Positions 12,627 to 24,519 of a stretch of 64,000 nucleotides of DNA are shown here, piece after piece (positions within the stretch are counted from its first letter, which is position 1; each line of letters starts with the position of its first letter). The DNA comes from Aristolochia californica. Its lineage: Eukaryota; Streptophyta; Magnoliopsida; Piperales; Aristolochiaceae. The DNA lies in NCBI GenBank assembly GCA_029961685.1, contig JARWKL010000011.1:7318501-7382500 (forward strand), read 5' to 3'. The translations under genes and the position numbers were made by a program. The notes under the pieces are model-generated. The model saw only the letters and a program-made list of their open reading frames with translations. It was not told the DNA's origin and searched no databases.

Positions 12627-13402
12627 TTGGATCAGTCCTCTACTCCACCAGGCCCTACTACTGCCACTACCATTGCCTCAGATATGCTTTCTTCTACTTT
12701 AACCCCTTCCTCTTGGAACATTGATTCCGGGGTTTCCGAACACTTGTCAGGTAACAAACACATGCTTCATTCATTGTCCCCACGTCTTCCTCATAAATTG
12801 GTCACTATTGCTAATGGTTCCCAAACCAAGGTGCTTGGCAAGGGTTCCTCCTCTCTTACCGCATCTATTCTTCTCAAAGATGTGTTATTTGTCCCTCAAT
12901 TTTCGTTAAATTTGCTCTCCGTTATCAATTAACCAAACAATTGAATTGTTCTGTCACCTTCTCACCATCTTCGTGTATATTTCAGGATCTAACTACGAAA
13001 TAGGTGATTGGTGGCGGCCATGAAAAAGGGGGTTTATATTATTTTACTCTTGCACCAGTAGCTGCTATTTCATCCACTACATCTAAGGCTCAAATGTGGC
13101 ACAATCGGCTTGGTCATCCATCTATCTCGTCACTTCATTCTTTAGTTCCATCTTTTAAGTCTTTGTCTAATTTTAATTGTGAGGCATGTCAATTAAGTAA
13201 GCATGTTAGGAGTATATATTCTCTTCGTCTTATAACTACTAGTACTGTTCCATTTGAATTAATACATTCTAATGTATGGGGCTCTTTAAAGATCTCTAAC
13301 ATTTCTCAGGTTCAATATTTTATTACTTTCATGGATGATTTTACCCGAGTGACTTGGTTGTTTTTGTTTAAAGAACGATTAGAAATTATTTCTATTTTTT
13401 AA
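12627..13402 (+). pseudogene. Copia-2 protease and pre-integrase region
   Basis: The frame 12627-12932 has NIDSGVSEHLSG, the copia protease active site with DSG kept, and ends in a stop after LNLLSVIN. The frame 13004-13402 has the pre-integrase block MWHNRLGHPS, the integrase zinc-binding part (CEACQLSKH) and the start of the catalytic core. The first catalytic Asp of the core (HSDVWG in the family) is Asn here (HSNVWG). Confidence 0.87.
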
Positions 13403-14340
13403 AACTTTCATGCAATGGTTCTCATGCAATTTGGAAAAAAAATTCAAATCCTTAGATCCGATAATGATAAGGAATATTTTTCTAATGAGTTTAAATCGTT
13501 TTGTGAGGGTAATGAGCTTCTTCATCAAACATCATGTGCCTATACCCCTCAACAAAATGGTGTTGCTGAAAGAAAGAATCATCACCTTCTTGAGGTTGCT
13601 CGGGGCCTCCTCTACTCCATGAAGGTACCCTACTTTTATTGGCCTCATGCTATTCTTATAACATGCTTTCTCATCAATAGGTTACCTTCATCAGTACTTA
13701 GAAATCAAACTCCGTATTCTGTTTTGTTTCATGGTGAATATCCATTTTCTCTTCCTCTTAAAGTATTTCGTTGCACATGTTTTGTTTCATGGTGAATATC
13801 CATTTTCTCTTCCTCTTAAAGTATTTCATTGCACACGTTTTGTTCATGATACTTCACCACATAAAAGTAAACTTGATCCTCAATCTCTGATATGTATTTT
13901 TTTAGGGTATTCTCGAACTCAGAAAGGATATATTTTTGTTATAACCCTACACTTCGAAGGTTGATAGTATCTCGGGATGTGACTTTCTTTGAAGACACTT
14001 TCTTCTACTCCTCACATGAGGCTCCTCCAGGGTTTACATCTACTCTTACCACTCCATGTCCGCTTGTGCCTTTTCATGAAGATATTAGTCAACCCTTTGA
14101 AGCATTGGCCTTCCCCTCACCTGTGGAGTTGTCTGATCCACTTGAGGTAAGTCTTTCTCCTCCTCCTATGTTTGGGCCTGAATTTGATACTCGGCCTATT
14201 GCATTACGAAAGGCAACCCGTTCTTGCACTACGTCTCATCCAATTCCAATTTTATGTCTACTCATCGCTTATCTTCTTAGTGTGTTTCGTTTCTTGCTTC
14301 TCTTTCGTCTGTTTCCATACCACAATCCTATCAGGAGGCC
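13403..14340 (+). pseudogene. Copia-2 integrase core, C-terminal part and linker
   Basis: The frame 13415-13795 has RSDN, TSCAYTPQQNGVAERKN and the rest of the DDE core. Then comes a 58-base tandem duplication (13722-13837) that shifts the frame. Downstream, LGYSRTQKGY and linker codons up to RT are readable in other frames. The duplication lies in the FHGEYPFSLPLKVF block. Confidence 0.87.
13722..13837 (+). repeat. 58-base tandem duplication in Copia-2 integrase
   Basis: Two near-identical 58-base copies start at 13722 and 13780 (both begin ttttgtttcatggtgaatat). Because 58 is not a multiple of three, it breaks the pol frame. It must be later than the last transposition of this copy. Confidence 0.92.
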
Positions 14341-15285
14341 TTGAAGCATCTAGGGTGGAAGGCGGCTATGGATGAAGAAATGTATGCATTATATGAAAAT
14401 CAAACATGGACATTGGCATCACTCCCAAAAGGGAAAAGACCGGTTGGTTACAGATGGGTTTTTTCAGTGAAACACAACCCAGATGGGTCGGTTGCTCGCC
14501 TTAAAGCACACCTGGTTGCAAAAGGTTATACTCAGTGTTATGGGATAGATTATGAAGAGACTTTCTCTCCAGTTGCTAAACTGAACTCAGTCCGTATGAT
14601 CCTTTCTATTGCTACTAACTCATCTTGGCCAGTATATCAGCTCGATGTAAAAAATACATTTTTAAATGGTGATATACGTGAAGAAATTTATATGGTCCAA
14701 CCACCAGGATATGTGGTTGAGGGGGAGTCCGTATACCGATTAAATAAATCTTTATATGGTCTTAAACAATCCCCTTGGGCTTGGTTTGATAAATTCAGTC
14801 AAGCGCTTCTACGATTTGGTTTTCATAGGAACTCAGTTGATCACTCAGTATATGTTAAAGATACTATCAAAGGGAAGATATTATTGGCCGTGTATGTTGA
14901 TGATATTATCTTGATTGGAAATGATGCTCATAGTATACAAGAAGTGAAGAATATGATATGTAAAGAGGTCAAGACTAAATATTTGGGTAAGCTCAAATAT
15001 TTTCTGGGTATAGAAGTCCTTCAGTCAAATCATGGAATAGTATTGTCTCAAAGAAAATACGTCTTGGATCTTCTTGAAGAAACAAGAATGAAGGGTTGTA
15101 GACCAGTTTATACACCTATGAATGCGAATGAAAAATTGTTTGCCATAACTGGAGAAGATGTTGACACTGGAAAATATCAAAGACTTGTGGGAAAATTGAT
15201 CTATCTCACGGTAACCAGGCCATATATATCATATGCTGTGAGTATGGTAAGCCAATTCATGCACAAACCACAAATTACTCACTGA
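14341..15285 (+). pseudogene. Copia-2 reverse transcriptase
   Basis: A 314-codon open frame holds an almost complete copia RT: WKAAMDEEMYALYENQTW, YRWVFSVKHNPDGS, VYQLDVKNTFLNGD, the catalytic YVDD and LKYFLGIEV. It ends in TGA after the connection region, one codon before the RNase H frame continues. RT copies element RNA to DNA in the virus-like particle. This is the most intact domain of the stack, but the surrounding stops mean it cannot be made as a normal polyprotein. Confidence 0.9.
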
Positions 15286-15288
15286 AAA

Positions 15289-15849
15289 GTGTTGGAGAGA
15301 ATATTACGATACTTAAAAGGTGCTCTAGGAAGAGGATTGCTATATAAACAACATGGTCACTTCAATATAGAAGGTTTCTCATATGCAGATTGGGCTGGAT
15401 CACCCGATGATAGAAAATCTACATCTAGGTATTGTACCTTTGTTGGGGGAAACTTAGTCACATGGAAAAGTAAAAAGCAAAACGTGGTTGCAAGATCTAG
15501 TGCTAAAGCAGAATACCGAGCTATGACCCACATTGTAAGTGAACTTTTATGGATAAAGACTCTTCTTACTGAATTGGGATTTTATAAAGGAGGTTCTATG
15601 GGCCTACATTGTGATAATCAAGCAACTATTCACATTACGTCAAATCCAGTTTTCCATGAAAGAACTAAACATCTTGAAGTGGATTGTCATTTTATACGTG
15701 AAAAGTTTCAAGCAGGAATAATTTCTCTTAAATATGTTTCATCTCAAGAGTAATTAGCTGATATCCTCACCAAACCGGTAACGTCCAAAGTTCTATCTTA
15801 TATAGGTGGCAAGCTGGGTATTTATGATGTATTTTCTCCACCAGTTTGA
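15289..15849 (+). pseudogene. Copia-2 RNase H
   Basis: The frame 15289-15753 reads RILRYLKGALGRGLLY, YADWAGSPDDRKSTSRYC and [23 protein letters not shown], the copia RNase H. A TAA after VSSQE interrupts it. The same frame then runs on through LADILTKPV and GKLGIYDVFSPPV to a TGA at 15847-15849, just before the PPT. That last block is the piece also kept in elements B and F. Confidence 0.9.
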
Positions 15850-15856
15850 GGGGGAG

Positions 15857-16211
15857 TGTTGGAATATGGGCTCAAGCTCACAAGCTCAAGGCTAGAAGCC
15901 CACCTGTCAAAAGAGAGGCATGGAAATGTAAATACATTGTCTTAGTATGTCTTTAAATCTATTGAGTTGTAACCCTAAGGGTTTTGTAACACTATAAATA
16001 AGAGCATTAGCTAAGAGGTAAGGGATTCAATTCTTCTCCTCTCTTTGGAAAAACATCTAGCCACCCTCTCTTCTCTCTTGATGCATTCTCTCCTTCCCTT
16101 AATCCAAACTCTCTTCTCAAACGTCCTTCTCCTTTCTCCCTCTTCTCTCTCTTATCTCCTTCTTCTTCCACGTTAACCTAGAGTCATTCTCATGGGGTCC
16201 TAACTTCTACA
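15857..16211 (+). repeat. Copia-2 3' LTR
   Basis: TGTT...TACA. It pairs with 10407-10797 but lacks 36 bases present there (around ggtaaaatggctatttatgg). Confidence 0.9.
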
Positions 16212-16216
16212 GAAAG

Positions 16217-18010
16217 AAAGAATAGACAACTTTTGGAAGTAGTACGTGCCTCTTTCTTTGGCATGAACATGCCTCGATTTTATTGGGGTGAAGCTGTCAA
16301 ATCTGCTGCCTACCTCATCAATCGAACACCTTCTGGAGTAATAGATTTTCAGACTCCTCAACGCAAGCTACAATCCCTGATTTTAATTCCCCATCTTCTG
16401 AATCTTGAATGCCGGATTTTTGGGTTTACCGCATATGTTCATTTTCAAAAAATCTTGTGAAATAAACTTGATCCATGTGCCAAACGATTTGTATTTGTTG
16501 GCTGCTCTGAATTTCAAAAAGGATATCGGTTCTATGATCCACACACCCAAAAGCTCCATGTGACTCTAGATGTTTCCTTCCATGTATTAGTGCCATATTA
16601 TTTAGGGGGAGTCTCTTGGAAATCTCTTCAAGGGGAGAGTTCAAGTGAGGAGGATGTTCAACAAGAAAATAGCGGAGGTGTTGAGCTTATTGAGTTAGAA
16701 GCGGTGAATGAATTTTTCAAGTGTCATGATGTGCAAAGGGACTGTGATTCATTAAGTTCTCCTGAAGAACTCTCAGAGTTGCCCCCGTCTGCACCAAAAA
16801 CTAAAGAAGCAACCCAGAATGTTCCTCCTCAGGTAAATATGAATCTTGTGTTTGATAAGTCTAATGAAACATGCATTCCTACAGAAAATATGACCCCTAG
16901 ATATCAACAAAGATTGAATAGGGGAGTTCCAAAAAATTAGTATGAACCTGATCCTGAAGCCAAGACCAAATACTCAATCAACAACTATGTATCCTCCAAT
17001 AGGTTGACTAAATCATATGCATTTACTATTGATCAATTATCCAAGGTTTTTATTCCTAGTAATGTGCAAGATGCATTAGCTGATCCAAAATGGAAAAAAG
17101 GAGATGAATGAAGAGATAGAGTCTCTACAAAAGAATGCCACTTGGGAACTTGTTCCCCAACCTAAAGGAGTAAAGACAATTGGATGTCGATGGGTGTTCA
17201 TAGTGAAACTCAAACCGGATGGAAGTATTGACAAATATAAAGCTCGGCTAGTTGCAAAGGGATATATGCAAATGTATGGGATAGACTATTAGGATACTTT
17301 TGCACCAATAGCTAAGATCAATACATTTCGCATTCTTATGTCAATAGTAGCAAATTGAGATTGGCCTCTACAAAAAATTGATGTTAAAAATGCCTTCCTC
17401 AATGGAGACTTAGAAGAAGAAGTCTACATAGAGTTACCACCCGAAGTTAAAAGTGGTTCATTGTGTCAAGGTGAAGTCTATAAATTGAAGAAGTCATTGT
17501 ACGAGCCGAAACAGTCACCTAGAGCATGGTTTGCGAGATTCTTGGCTACAATGAAGGAGTTTGGCTATAAGCAAAGTAACTTAGATCATACTTTGTTCAT
17601 AAAACACAAAGAAGGAAAAGTAACAACTTCAATTGTATATGTTGATGATATGGTCGTGACAAGAGGCAACCCATGTGAAATGCAAGATTTACAGGAGTAT
17701 TTAGCCACGAAATTTGAAATGAAGGATCTTGGACAACTAAAATATTTTTTGGAAATTGAGGTTGCGAGATCAAAACATGGAGTCTTCCTTTCACAACGAA
17801 AATATGTGTTGAATCTTCTAGCCGAAACCGGAGTGCTTGATTGTAAACCGATAGAGACACCCATGGAGATGAATCATAAACTCGGAATTATCCCATATCA
17901 AACCCTAGTAGACAAAGGGTGTTATCAGCGATTAGTTGGAAGATTAATCTACCTATCACACACAAGGCCTAATGCAGCATATGCAGTGAGCGTTGTGAGT
18001 CAGTTCATGC
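16217..18010 (+). pseudogene. Copia-1 integrase end and reverse transcriptase
   Basis: The integrase continues after Copia-2 (RKNRQLLEVVRAS, FYWGEAVKSAAYLINRTPSG), then a stop and a linker (16560-16940). RT is readable from about 17083: [49 protein letters not shown] and KDLGQLKYFLEIEV, with stops at 17290-17292 and near 17356. It ends mid-codon in QFMHA where the Gypsy-type element begins at 18016. Confidence 0.88.
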
Positions 18011-18015
18011 ATGCA

Positions 18016-19647
18016 TGATGTATAATTTAGTTACATCGGCTTTAATACCTTGCAAGCGTACGAATCGTTCATGTAATCTAGCAGTAAGCGAGGGTCATAT
18101 CCACAGGGAGGATTGAATTCTGTGTATTCTTCAGTCAACTAGCCTAATCAAATATGATGAATTAATCTAAACTAAACACTAATTATACCTTAAATTATCA
18201 AGCAATAATCTAATTAACTACTTGCACAACAGGAAACGTCAATTCTGGATTTTATCGTGATTCGTGCCTCTCTCGAGAGCCACGTAACCACGAATCCGGA
18301 TTCTCAATCCTTGCGTCTAGCCCCTCTCGGGCGCCTAGAGTTAATGACAAAGAGCGGATTACAATAGAATGCAGAGAATCAATTTCCTATTGTGATGATG
18401 CTAAAATTATCAACTTTGGATTTTATCGTGATTCATGCCTCTCTCGAGCGCCACGTAATCACGAATCCGATTTCTCAATCCTTGCGTCTATCCCCTCTCG
18501 GGCGCATAGAGTGAAACAGAAATCAGATTAAAATACCAAAATCCAACCTCAATTATAATCCTACCCTAATTAGCTAATTTAATCAAATATCCAGAAAACA
18601 AATCTTAAATAACATTAATTATTAAGTCAGATTCAATTAACATTCAAAACCTAAGTTCAAACTATATAAAAAATTAAATTCAATAATGACGAATTACTCC
18701 CCTTCTTCTTCCTCTCGCTCGGGCAGCAACTCGTTCTCACGAGTGCTGCAATTTCCAGAAATTGGTGGCGTCGGGTAGCAATAGTGAGTGGCCGGAGGTA
18801 GAGATGACGCCGGTGACGACGAATAAAAGCCGACGGACGGAGGTTACGTCCGGCGAAGAACGAAACAGAGATGAAGTTCTCTAACCGGCTCTCTCGAGTC
18901 TTGGTCGGAGTCGGAATCGCTCTGGGAATGGTCGAAAATACATAACCGACGCCGGAGGATGGTCGGAAAGCGGAGTTGGCACCGGAGAAGCCCTCTCGGA
19001 TCACTTCTCGGCTTGGCGCGCGACGACTGTCGAACTCACCTCGACGGAGACTCTCTCGAGCTCTCCTCGGGTTTGTTCTCGGTTGCTGGACGGCAGTGGA
19101 CAGCGGTGGACGATGGTGGTGCGGTAGAAGGTATTGGCCCGGCGAACGACAGTGGGGAACTCCTCTCGGGTCCTCCCCTGTTTCCGGTCAAAGTCCTCTG
19201 TTTTGGTCTCCGTCTCTGTTTTCTCTTCACGCTTCCCCCTCTCGAGTCTCCCCTCTCGGGTTTTCCCTCCCGGGTCTCTCCCCTCGGGTCCCCCCTCTCG
19301 GGTCTCCTTCTTTGCTTTAAATATGATTTTTCTTATTTTAAAACGATTTGCCCTAGAAATTACCTCCATTTCACTAAGGGCATTTTGGTAAATATCTTCT
19401 TCTCCACCCAAATTCTCCTGAAATCCCATAATTGAATCTATAAAAAGCATTTCAAGAAAAAATAAAACTAAAAAATAATGAAATATAATTCAGGAGAGAG
19501 AAATATGCAATATCGACAGTGATTAATGCCAAATTCAATAAATGCTCATTTTATTTGAAAACAGATAAATAACCACCTATAACACAATTATAAAGGTTAT
19601 TCTGTTATAATTAACCTAGTTCTCATGTCAGAATATGGCATCTATCA
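18016..19647 (-). repeat. Gypsy-type element 3' LTR (left)
   Basis: TGATGTATAA...TCTATCA. It contains two related segments of about 180 bases (near 18230-18350 and 18410-18520), each with a short inverted repeat around ctctcgag, and a run of ctctcggg motifs (about 19240-19310). GC-rich open frames on both strands here look like chance. Confidence 0.92.
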
Positions 19648-21475
19648 CACCCCCAAACCTAAATCTTTGCTAGTCCCTAGCAAAACAACAATTGAACCAA
19701 AATTAAGCCTAGGAAAACGAAATGCCACTTTCGTAGGGTGCACAATTGCATTTAGTGCATGCAACAAGCCGTTAAACCCCTACTCTGCAGTAGTGGACGA
19801 GTTATGTCTCGTGAGGGTTTGCATGGAATTTACCCACAAAATTCATCTAAATCAATAATATAAAAAGAAAAACTGAAGAAAATTTACTCATTAGCATATG
19901 ACTAACACTTAGTATCGTAAAATATCTGAAAATTATATGAGTTCTTGTGAAATTTGAAAACTTGTGTAAAATATAGCCTATTATTAATCCAAATACACTC
20001 ATTGTTACTCCACCTGAACCAATGTGACCCATAAGCTATTACTTCAACAGAACAAAGAGGCAACAAATAACCATAAAATCCTGGTCACATCATAATTAAG
20101 AGAAAATAGTAGAGTAAGCCTATTGTCTGACAATCTCACAAAAGAAATATACTAATTTCAATCTTGACCTGCAACTTCTTTCAAATTATAATTCATCATC
20201 AAAGTTAAGGAAACTCATTGCTTCCAGATTTAAAACCATTTTACGCTATTACCAACGCACTTTTGCTATTACCAGCGTAATTTTTTTTCTTCACTGAATA
20301 CTTTTGGTATTACCACCATTTTGTATTCGTCTTCACTGCACATGCACTTATTTTTAAGTAACCGACTGTTCCAGTGCATGTCCCTGGGTTTGCCCAGGCT
20401 GTTTCTGAAGTTATCTGTCTTTTGCGAGCAAGAGCATTTCCATTCGCATTCATACATTACAACAAGGAATTTCACTGAGGTATAAAAAAGATTGAGTTCA
20501 AACAGGCATACAAGACTATTCAGACTAACATAGATCAACACTAGATTTAAATGTTCTCTTTTGCAACTAAGTTCCAAGTCTAATGCAATAGTAAGTTATC
20601 CCACTAAATTCTCATGAATCACATATGATATCAGATTTCTAATAGGCATATTCTACACAAATTTACGGAAATTTTTGAAACACATTTGAACAACTTATTT
20701 TAACTCTACTAATGTTAACCACATATTAAGAGGAGTAATTTGAAAACCGGGAACATAAATCAAAATAAAATTATTACTAAGACATAAAAGAGTCGTTTTC
20801 CCCCCAAACCTAAACCTGACATTTTCCTCAATGGGGAAAAGTTAAAACACTATAACGACTACAAAAAGGAATAACAACTTAGCTAGTTATACTCCAGCAG
20901 GTTGAGGGTTAAGCTCCCTCAGGGCTCCTAAATCCATAGGTGGGACCATATGTGTTTGGTCATCAACAATAGTACCGAAAAGTCACCCCAGGAATGATAC
21001 ATAGTCTCCCTCGAAGAAGGTTTACTCGTATTAGCCGTACCCGTAGGTAATCATCCGTAGATGAAACCGCTATCCCACATCACACTTTGAAGAAATCTCC
21101 GTGTGACTGGCCACAAAAGGCAGCAGGAATCACGCGCTGAACACAAGTCCTTAAGTTACTCACCATAAGGTTTTCATTCAATACTTCAAGATCGAACTGG
21201 TCAATCCCAGAACGGTTGTTTGAGTATAGACCTCTCAAACTAGGGACCAAAAGTCTGGTCATCGACTACTGGAACCATTTATGCTCTCAGCCGGCAAATA
21301 AGAATGAATAAACCAAACAAAAAATAAAAAAATATAAAATATAAAAAAAATAAAATAAAAAAATAAAATAAAATAAAATAAAATAAAAATAAAACTGTAA
21401 TGTACAAAGGGATAGAAACGTGGGGATTGCCCATAATGTGCTAAGTTTATAGTTGTAAGCAAGACTTTGATGCAT

Positions 21476-21661
21476 TCAAGATGAATTCTCAAGATACGTT
21501 TTGAGCATCTGACCGTTAACTTTGAAGACCGACCCGTCTCCGTGATTGCAGATCTCAATAGCACCATGAGGAAACATCTGTGTGACCTCAAATGGACCGG
21601 ACCACCTGGATCTTAGCTTCCTTGTTGCAGGTAACTGTAATGGTTCACCCTGATTGGCCAT
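21476..21661 (-). pseudogene. Gypsy integrase C-terminal remnant
   Basis: A 61-codon frame reads [20 protein letters not shown] and then [12 protein letters not shown]. This is the C-terminal region of Ty3/gypsy (Athila/Tat-like) integrases, which helps hold target DNA. The rest of pol is gone, so this is a fossil pointing to the autonomous parent family. Confidence 0.82.
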
Positions 21662-21897
21662 GGTAGCTCTTACTTTGACTTCGGGTGTTTTCCTACAAAT
21701 CTATTCTACCTCTTCAACAAAGGAAGCTAATGGTCCACCTAGGGAGCGGCGCCCGTGCATAAAAACACAAAAAGAAACAAAACGAACTATCAAATTAAGC
21801 TAACAAACTCACTACTAAAAATATGAACTAACTAGAAGAAATAAAAATAATTCCATACAAAATCACCAAGCTAAAATTATGAAAGCAAAACGCAAAA

Positions 21898-21988
21898 AAT
21901 AAAAATAATAAAAATAAAATAAATAAAATAAAATAAAATAAAATAAAATAAAATAAAATAAAATAAAATAAAATAAAATAAAATAAAA
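21898..21988. repeat. AAAAT/TAAAA pentanucleotide microsatellite
   Basis: More than a dozen tandem copies of a 5-base A/T unit. A shorter, related run lies at about 21320-21390. Confidence 0.9.
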
Positions 21989-22064
21989 ATAAATCGAACC
22001 TAAGACTATGGAGAACAAAGAAATACACTTAATATGTGCCTCCCCGGTAGCGGCGCCAAAAACT

Positions 22065-23698
22065 TGATGTATAATTTAGTTACATCGGCTTTAATACCTC
22101 GCAAGCATACGAATCGTTCATGTAATCTAGCAGTAAGCGAGGGTCATATCCACAGGGAGGATTGAATTCTGTGTATTCTTCAGTCAACTAGCCTAACCAA
22201 ATATGATGAATTAATCTGAACTAAACACTAATTATATCTTAAATTATCAAGCAATAATCTAATTAACTACTTGCACAACAGGAAACGTCAACTCTGGATT
22301 TTATCGTGATTCGTGCCTCTCTCGAGCGCCACGTAACCACGAATCCAGATTCTCAATCCTTGTGTCTAGCCCCTCTCGGGCGCCTAGAGTTAATGACAAA
22401 GAGCGGATTACAATAGAATGCAGAGAATCAATTTCCTATTGTGATGATGCTAAAATTATCAACTCTGGATTTTACCGTTATTCATGCCTCTCTCGAGCGC
22501 CACGTAATCACGAATCCGATTTCTCAATCCTTGCGTCTATCCCCTCTCGGGCGCATAGAGTGAAAGACAGAAATTGGATTAAAATACCAAAATCCAACCT
22601 CAATTATAATCCTACCCTAATTAGCTAATTTAATCAAATATCCAGAAAACAAATCTTAAATAACATTAATTATCAAATCAAATTCAATTAACATTCAAAA
22701 CCTAAGTTCAAACTATATAAAAAATTAAATTCAATAATGACGAATTACTCTCCTTCTTCTTCCTCTCGCTCGGGCAGCAACTCGTTCTCACGGGTGCTGC
22801 AATTTCCGGAAATTGGTGGCGTCGGGTAGCAATAGTGAGTGGCCGAAGGTAGAGACGATGCCGGCGATGACGAATAGAAGCCGACGGACAGAGGTTACGT
22901 CCGGCGAAGAACGAAACAAAGATGAAGTTCTCTAACCGGCTCTCTCGAGTCTTGGTCGGAGTCGGAATCGCTCCGGGAATGGTCGGAAATACGTTACCGA
23001 CGCCGGAGGATGGTCGGAAAGCGGAGTTGGCACCAGAGAAGCCCTCTCGGATCACTTCTCGGCCTGGCACGCGACGACTATCGAACTCACCTCGACGGAG
23101 ACTCTCTCGAGCTCTCCTCGGGTTTGTTCTCGGTTGCTGGACGGCAGTGGACAGCGGTGGACGACGGTGGCGCGGCAAAAGGTATTGGCCCGGCGAACGA
23201 CAGTGGGGAACTCCTCTCGGGTCCTCCCCTGTTTCCGGTCAAAGTCCTCTGTTTTGGTCTCCGTCTCTGTTTTCTCTTCACGCTTCCCCCTCTCGGGTAT
23301 CCCCTCTCGGGTTTTCCCTCCCGGGTCTCTCCCCTCGGGTCCCCCCTCTCGGGTCTCCTTCTTTGCTTTAAATATGATTTTTCTTATTTTAAAACGATTT
23401 GCCCTAGAAATTACCTCCATTTCACTAAGGGCATTTTGGTAAATATCTTCTTCTCCACCCAAATTCTCCTGAAATTCCATAATTGAATCTATAAAAAGCA
23501 TTTCAGGAAGAAATAAAACTAAAAAATAATGAAATATAATTCAGAAGAGAGAAATATGCAATATCGACAGTGATTAATGCCAAATTCAATAAATGCTCAT
23601 TTCATTTGAAAACCGATAAATAACCACCTATAACACAATTATAAAGGTTATTCTATTATAATTAACCTAGTTCTCATGTCAGAATATGGCATCTATCA
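22065..23698 (-). repeat. Gypsy-type element 5' LTR (right)
   Basis: Pairs with 18016-19647 over its full length. The PBS lies just outside its left edge at about 22041-22062 (minus strand). Confidence 0.92.
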
Positions 23699-23703
23699 AT
23701 GCA

Positions 23704-24283
23704 CCAAGTGAAGAACATATGGAAGCAGTCTATCGGATCTTGAGATACTTAAAGAGTGCTCTAGGAAGATGTTTGTTATTCTCAAAAAATGGTTTATTTA
23801 ATATTGAAGGATATACAGATTTTGATTGGGCAGGTGATTAGACAACCAGAAGATCCACGTTAGGTTACTTTACTTTTGTGGAAGGGAATCTTGTCACTTG
23901 GAAAAGAAAAAAAACAGAAGGTAGTATCAAGATCAAGTGCTGAAGCTGAATTTTGAGGTATGACTCATGGTGTATGCGAGTTGTTATGGATAAGGAATAT
24001 ACTGAGGGACTTAGGGATTGAATATGCCAAACCTATGAATCTCCACTGTGATAACAAGGCAGCCATCGTAATTGCACAAAATCCGGTTCAACGTGATCGT
24101 ACTAAACATATTGAAGTTGATCATCATTTCATCAAGGAGAACCTCGATGCAAAGATTATACAATTACCCTTTATTCAATCTTAGAGTCAGCTTGCTGATA
24201 TGCTTACAAAGGCAGTATCAGGGAAGGCATTTCATGGTATAATTGACAAGTTGGGCATGACTGATATCTATGCACCAACTTGA
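23704..24283 (+). pseudogene. Copia-1 RNase H
   Basis: Resumes the host reading after the Gypsy element: YRILRYLKSALGRCLLFS, then LHCDNKAAIVIAQNPVQRDR and ADMLTKAVSGK. It closes with DKLGMTDIYAPT and a TGA just before the PPT. At least three stops and a frameshift interrupt it. Confidence 0.88.
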
Positions 24284-24290
24284 GGGGGAG

Positions 24291-24514
24291 TGTTTCCAAA
24301 CCTGTAATGAACTGTAAATTAGAGTGATTGTAGGAAACAGATTGTTTCCTTGATTCTGTGATTTTGTTCTTTGATTTTAGGATTTAAATTGATCCTAAAA
24401 TCAGCATGTAATGTATTATAAATAGCCTCCAAAACGGAGAAGAATACATCGTCGGAAAGCATTATTTGAAACAATTCTCTGTCTCATTTTTAATCTTCGT
24501 GTCTTGGTTTTACA
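24291..24514 (+). repeat. Copia-1 3' LTR
   Basis: TGTT...TACA. Pairs with 7707-7932 and is followed by TSD actgc. Confidence 0.9.
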
Positions 24515-24519
24515 ACTGC

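Larger units (their letters stand above)
10407..16211 (+). mobile_element. Copia-2: Ty1/copia element nested in the Copia-1 integrase
   Basis: LTRs are 10407-10797 (391 bp) and 15857-16211 (355 bp). The difference is a 36-base segment missing from the right copy. The PBS is a perfect TGGTATCAGAGC (10798-10809) and the PPT TTTGAGGGGGAG precedes the 3' LTR. TSDs are taaag (10402-10406) and gaaag (16212-16216). The original codons (GCA GAA AGA AAG) read straight across the two ends, which proves the insertion point. The domain order is gag, protease, integrase, RT, RNase H. It is the best-preserved pol in the window but has several stops. Confidence 0.93.
19648..22064 (-). other. Gypsy-type element interior
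   Basis: Mostly non-coding. The only recognisable coding remnant is at 21476-21661. Two A/T pentanucleotide runs (about 21320-21390 and 21898-21988) flank it. The stretch 19648-21470 shows no domain in any frame. Confidence 0.75.
18016..23698 (-). mobile_element. Gypsy-type non-autonomous LTR element nested in Copia-1
   Basis: Two long LTRs, 18016-19647 (1632 bp) and 22065-23698 (1634 bp), look very similar by eye. TSD ATGCA is perfect (18011-18015 and 23699-23703), and the host codons (QFMHA|PSEEHM) rejoin across it. In minus orientation a PBS reading TTTTTGGCGCCGCTACCGG adjoins the right LTR, the TGGCGCC type used by Ty3/gypsy Athila/Tat elements. A purine run GGTTTGGGGGTG adjoins the left LTR. 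The interior is only 2.4 kb and holds nothing of pol except an integrase C-terminal remnant. Confidence 0.92.
7707..24514 (+). mobile_element. Copia-1: Ty1/copia element with two nested insertions
   Basis: LTRs are 7707-7932 (226 bp) and 24291-24514 (224 bp). By eye they differ at about 19 positions plus one 2-base gap. TSDs are gctgc (7702-7706) and actgc (24515-24519), four of five matching. The PBS is CGGTATCAGAGC (7933-7944) and the PPT TTGAGGGGGAG lies just before the 3' LTR. Removing Copia-2 and the Gypsy element leaves about 5.3 kb, a normal copia length, in the order gag, protease, integrase, RT, RNase H. Many in-frame stops show it is dead. Confidence 0.92.

Noticed and set aside
18959..19450. 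Overlapping GC-rich frames in the Gypsy-type LTR, repeated at 22922-23501
   Set aside because: They lie within an LTR, on both strands, are low in complexity and are only doubled because the LTR is doubled.
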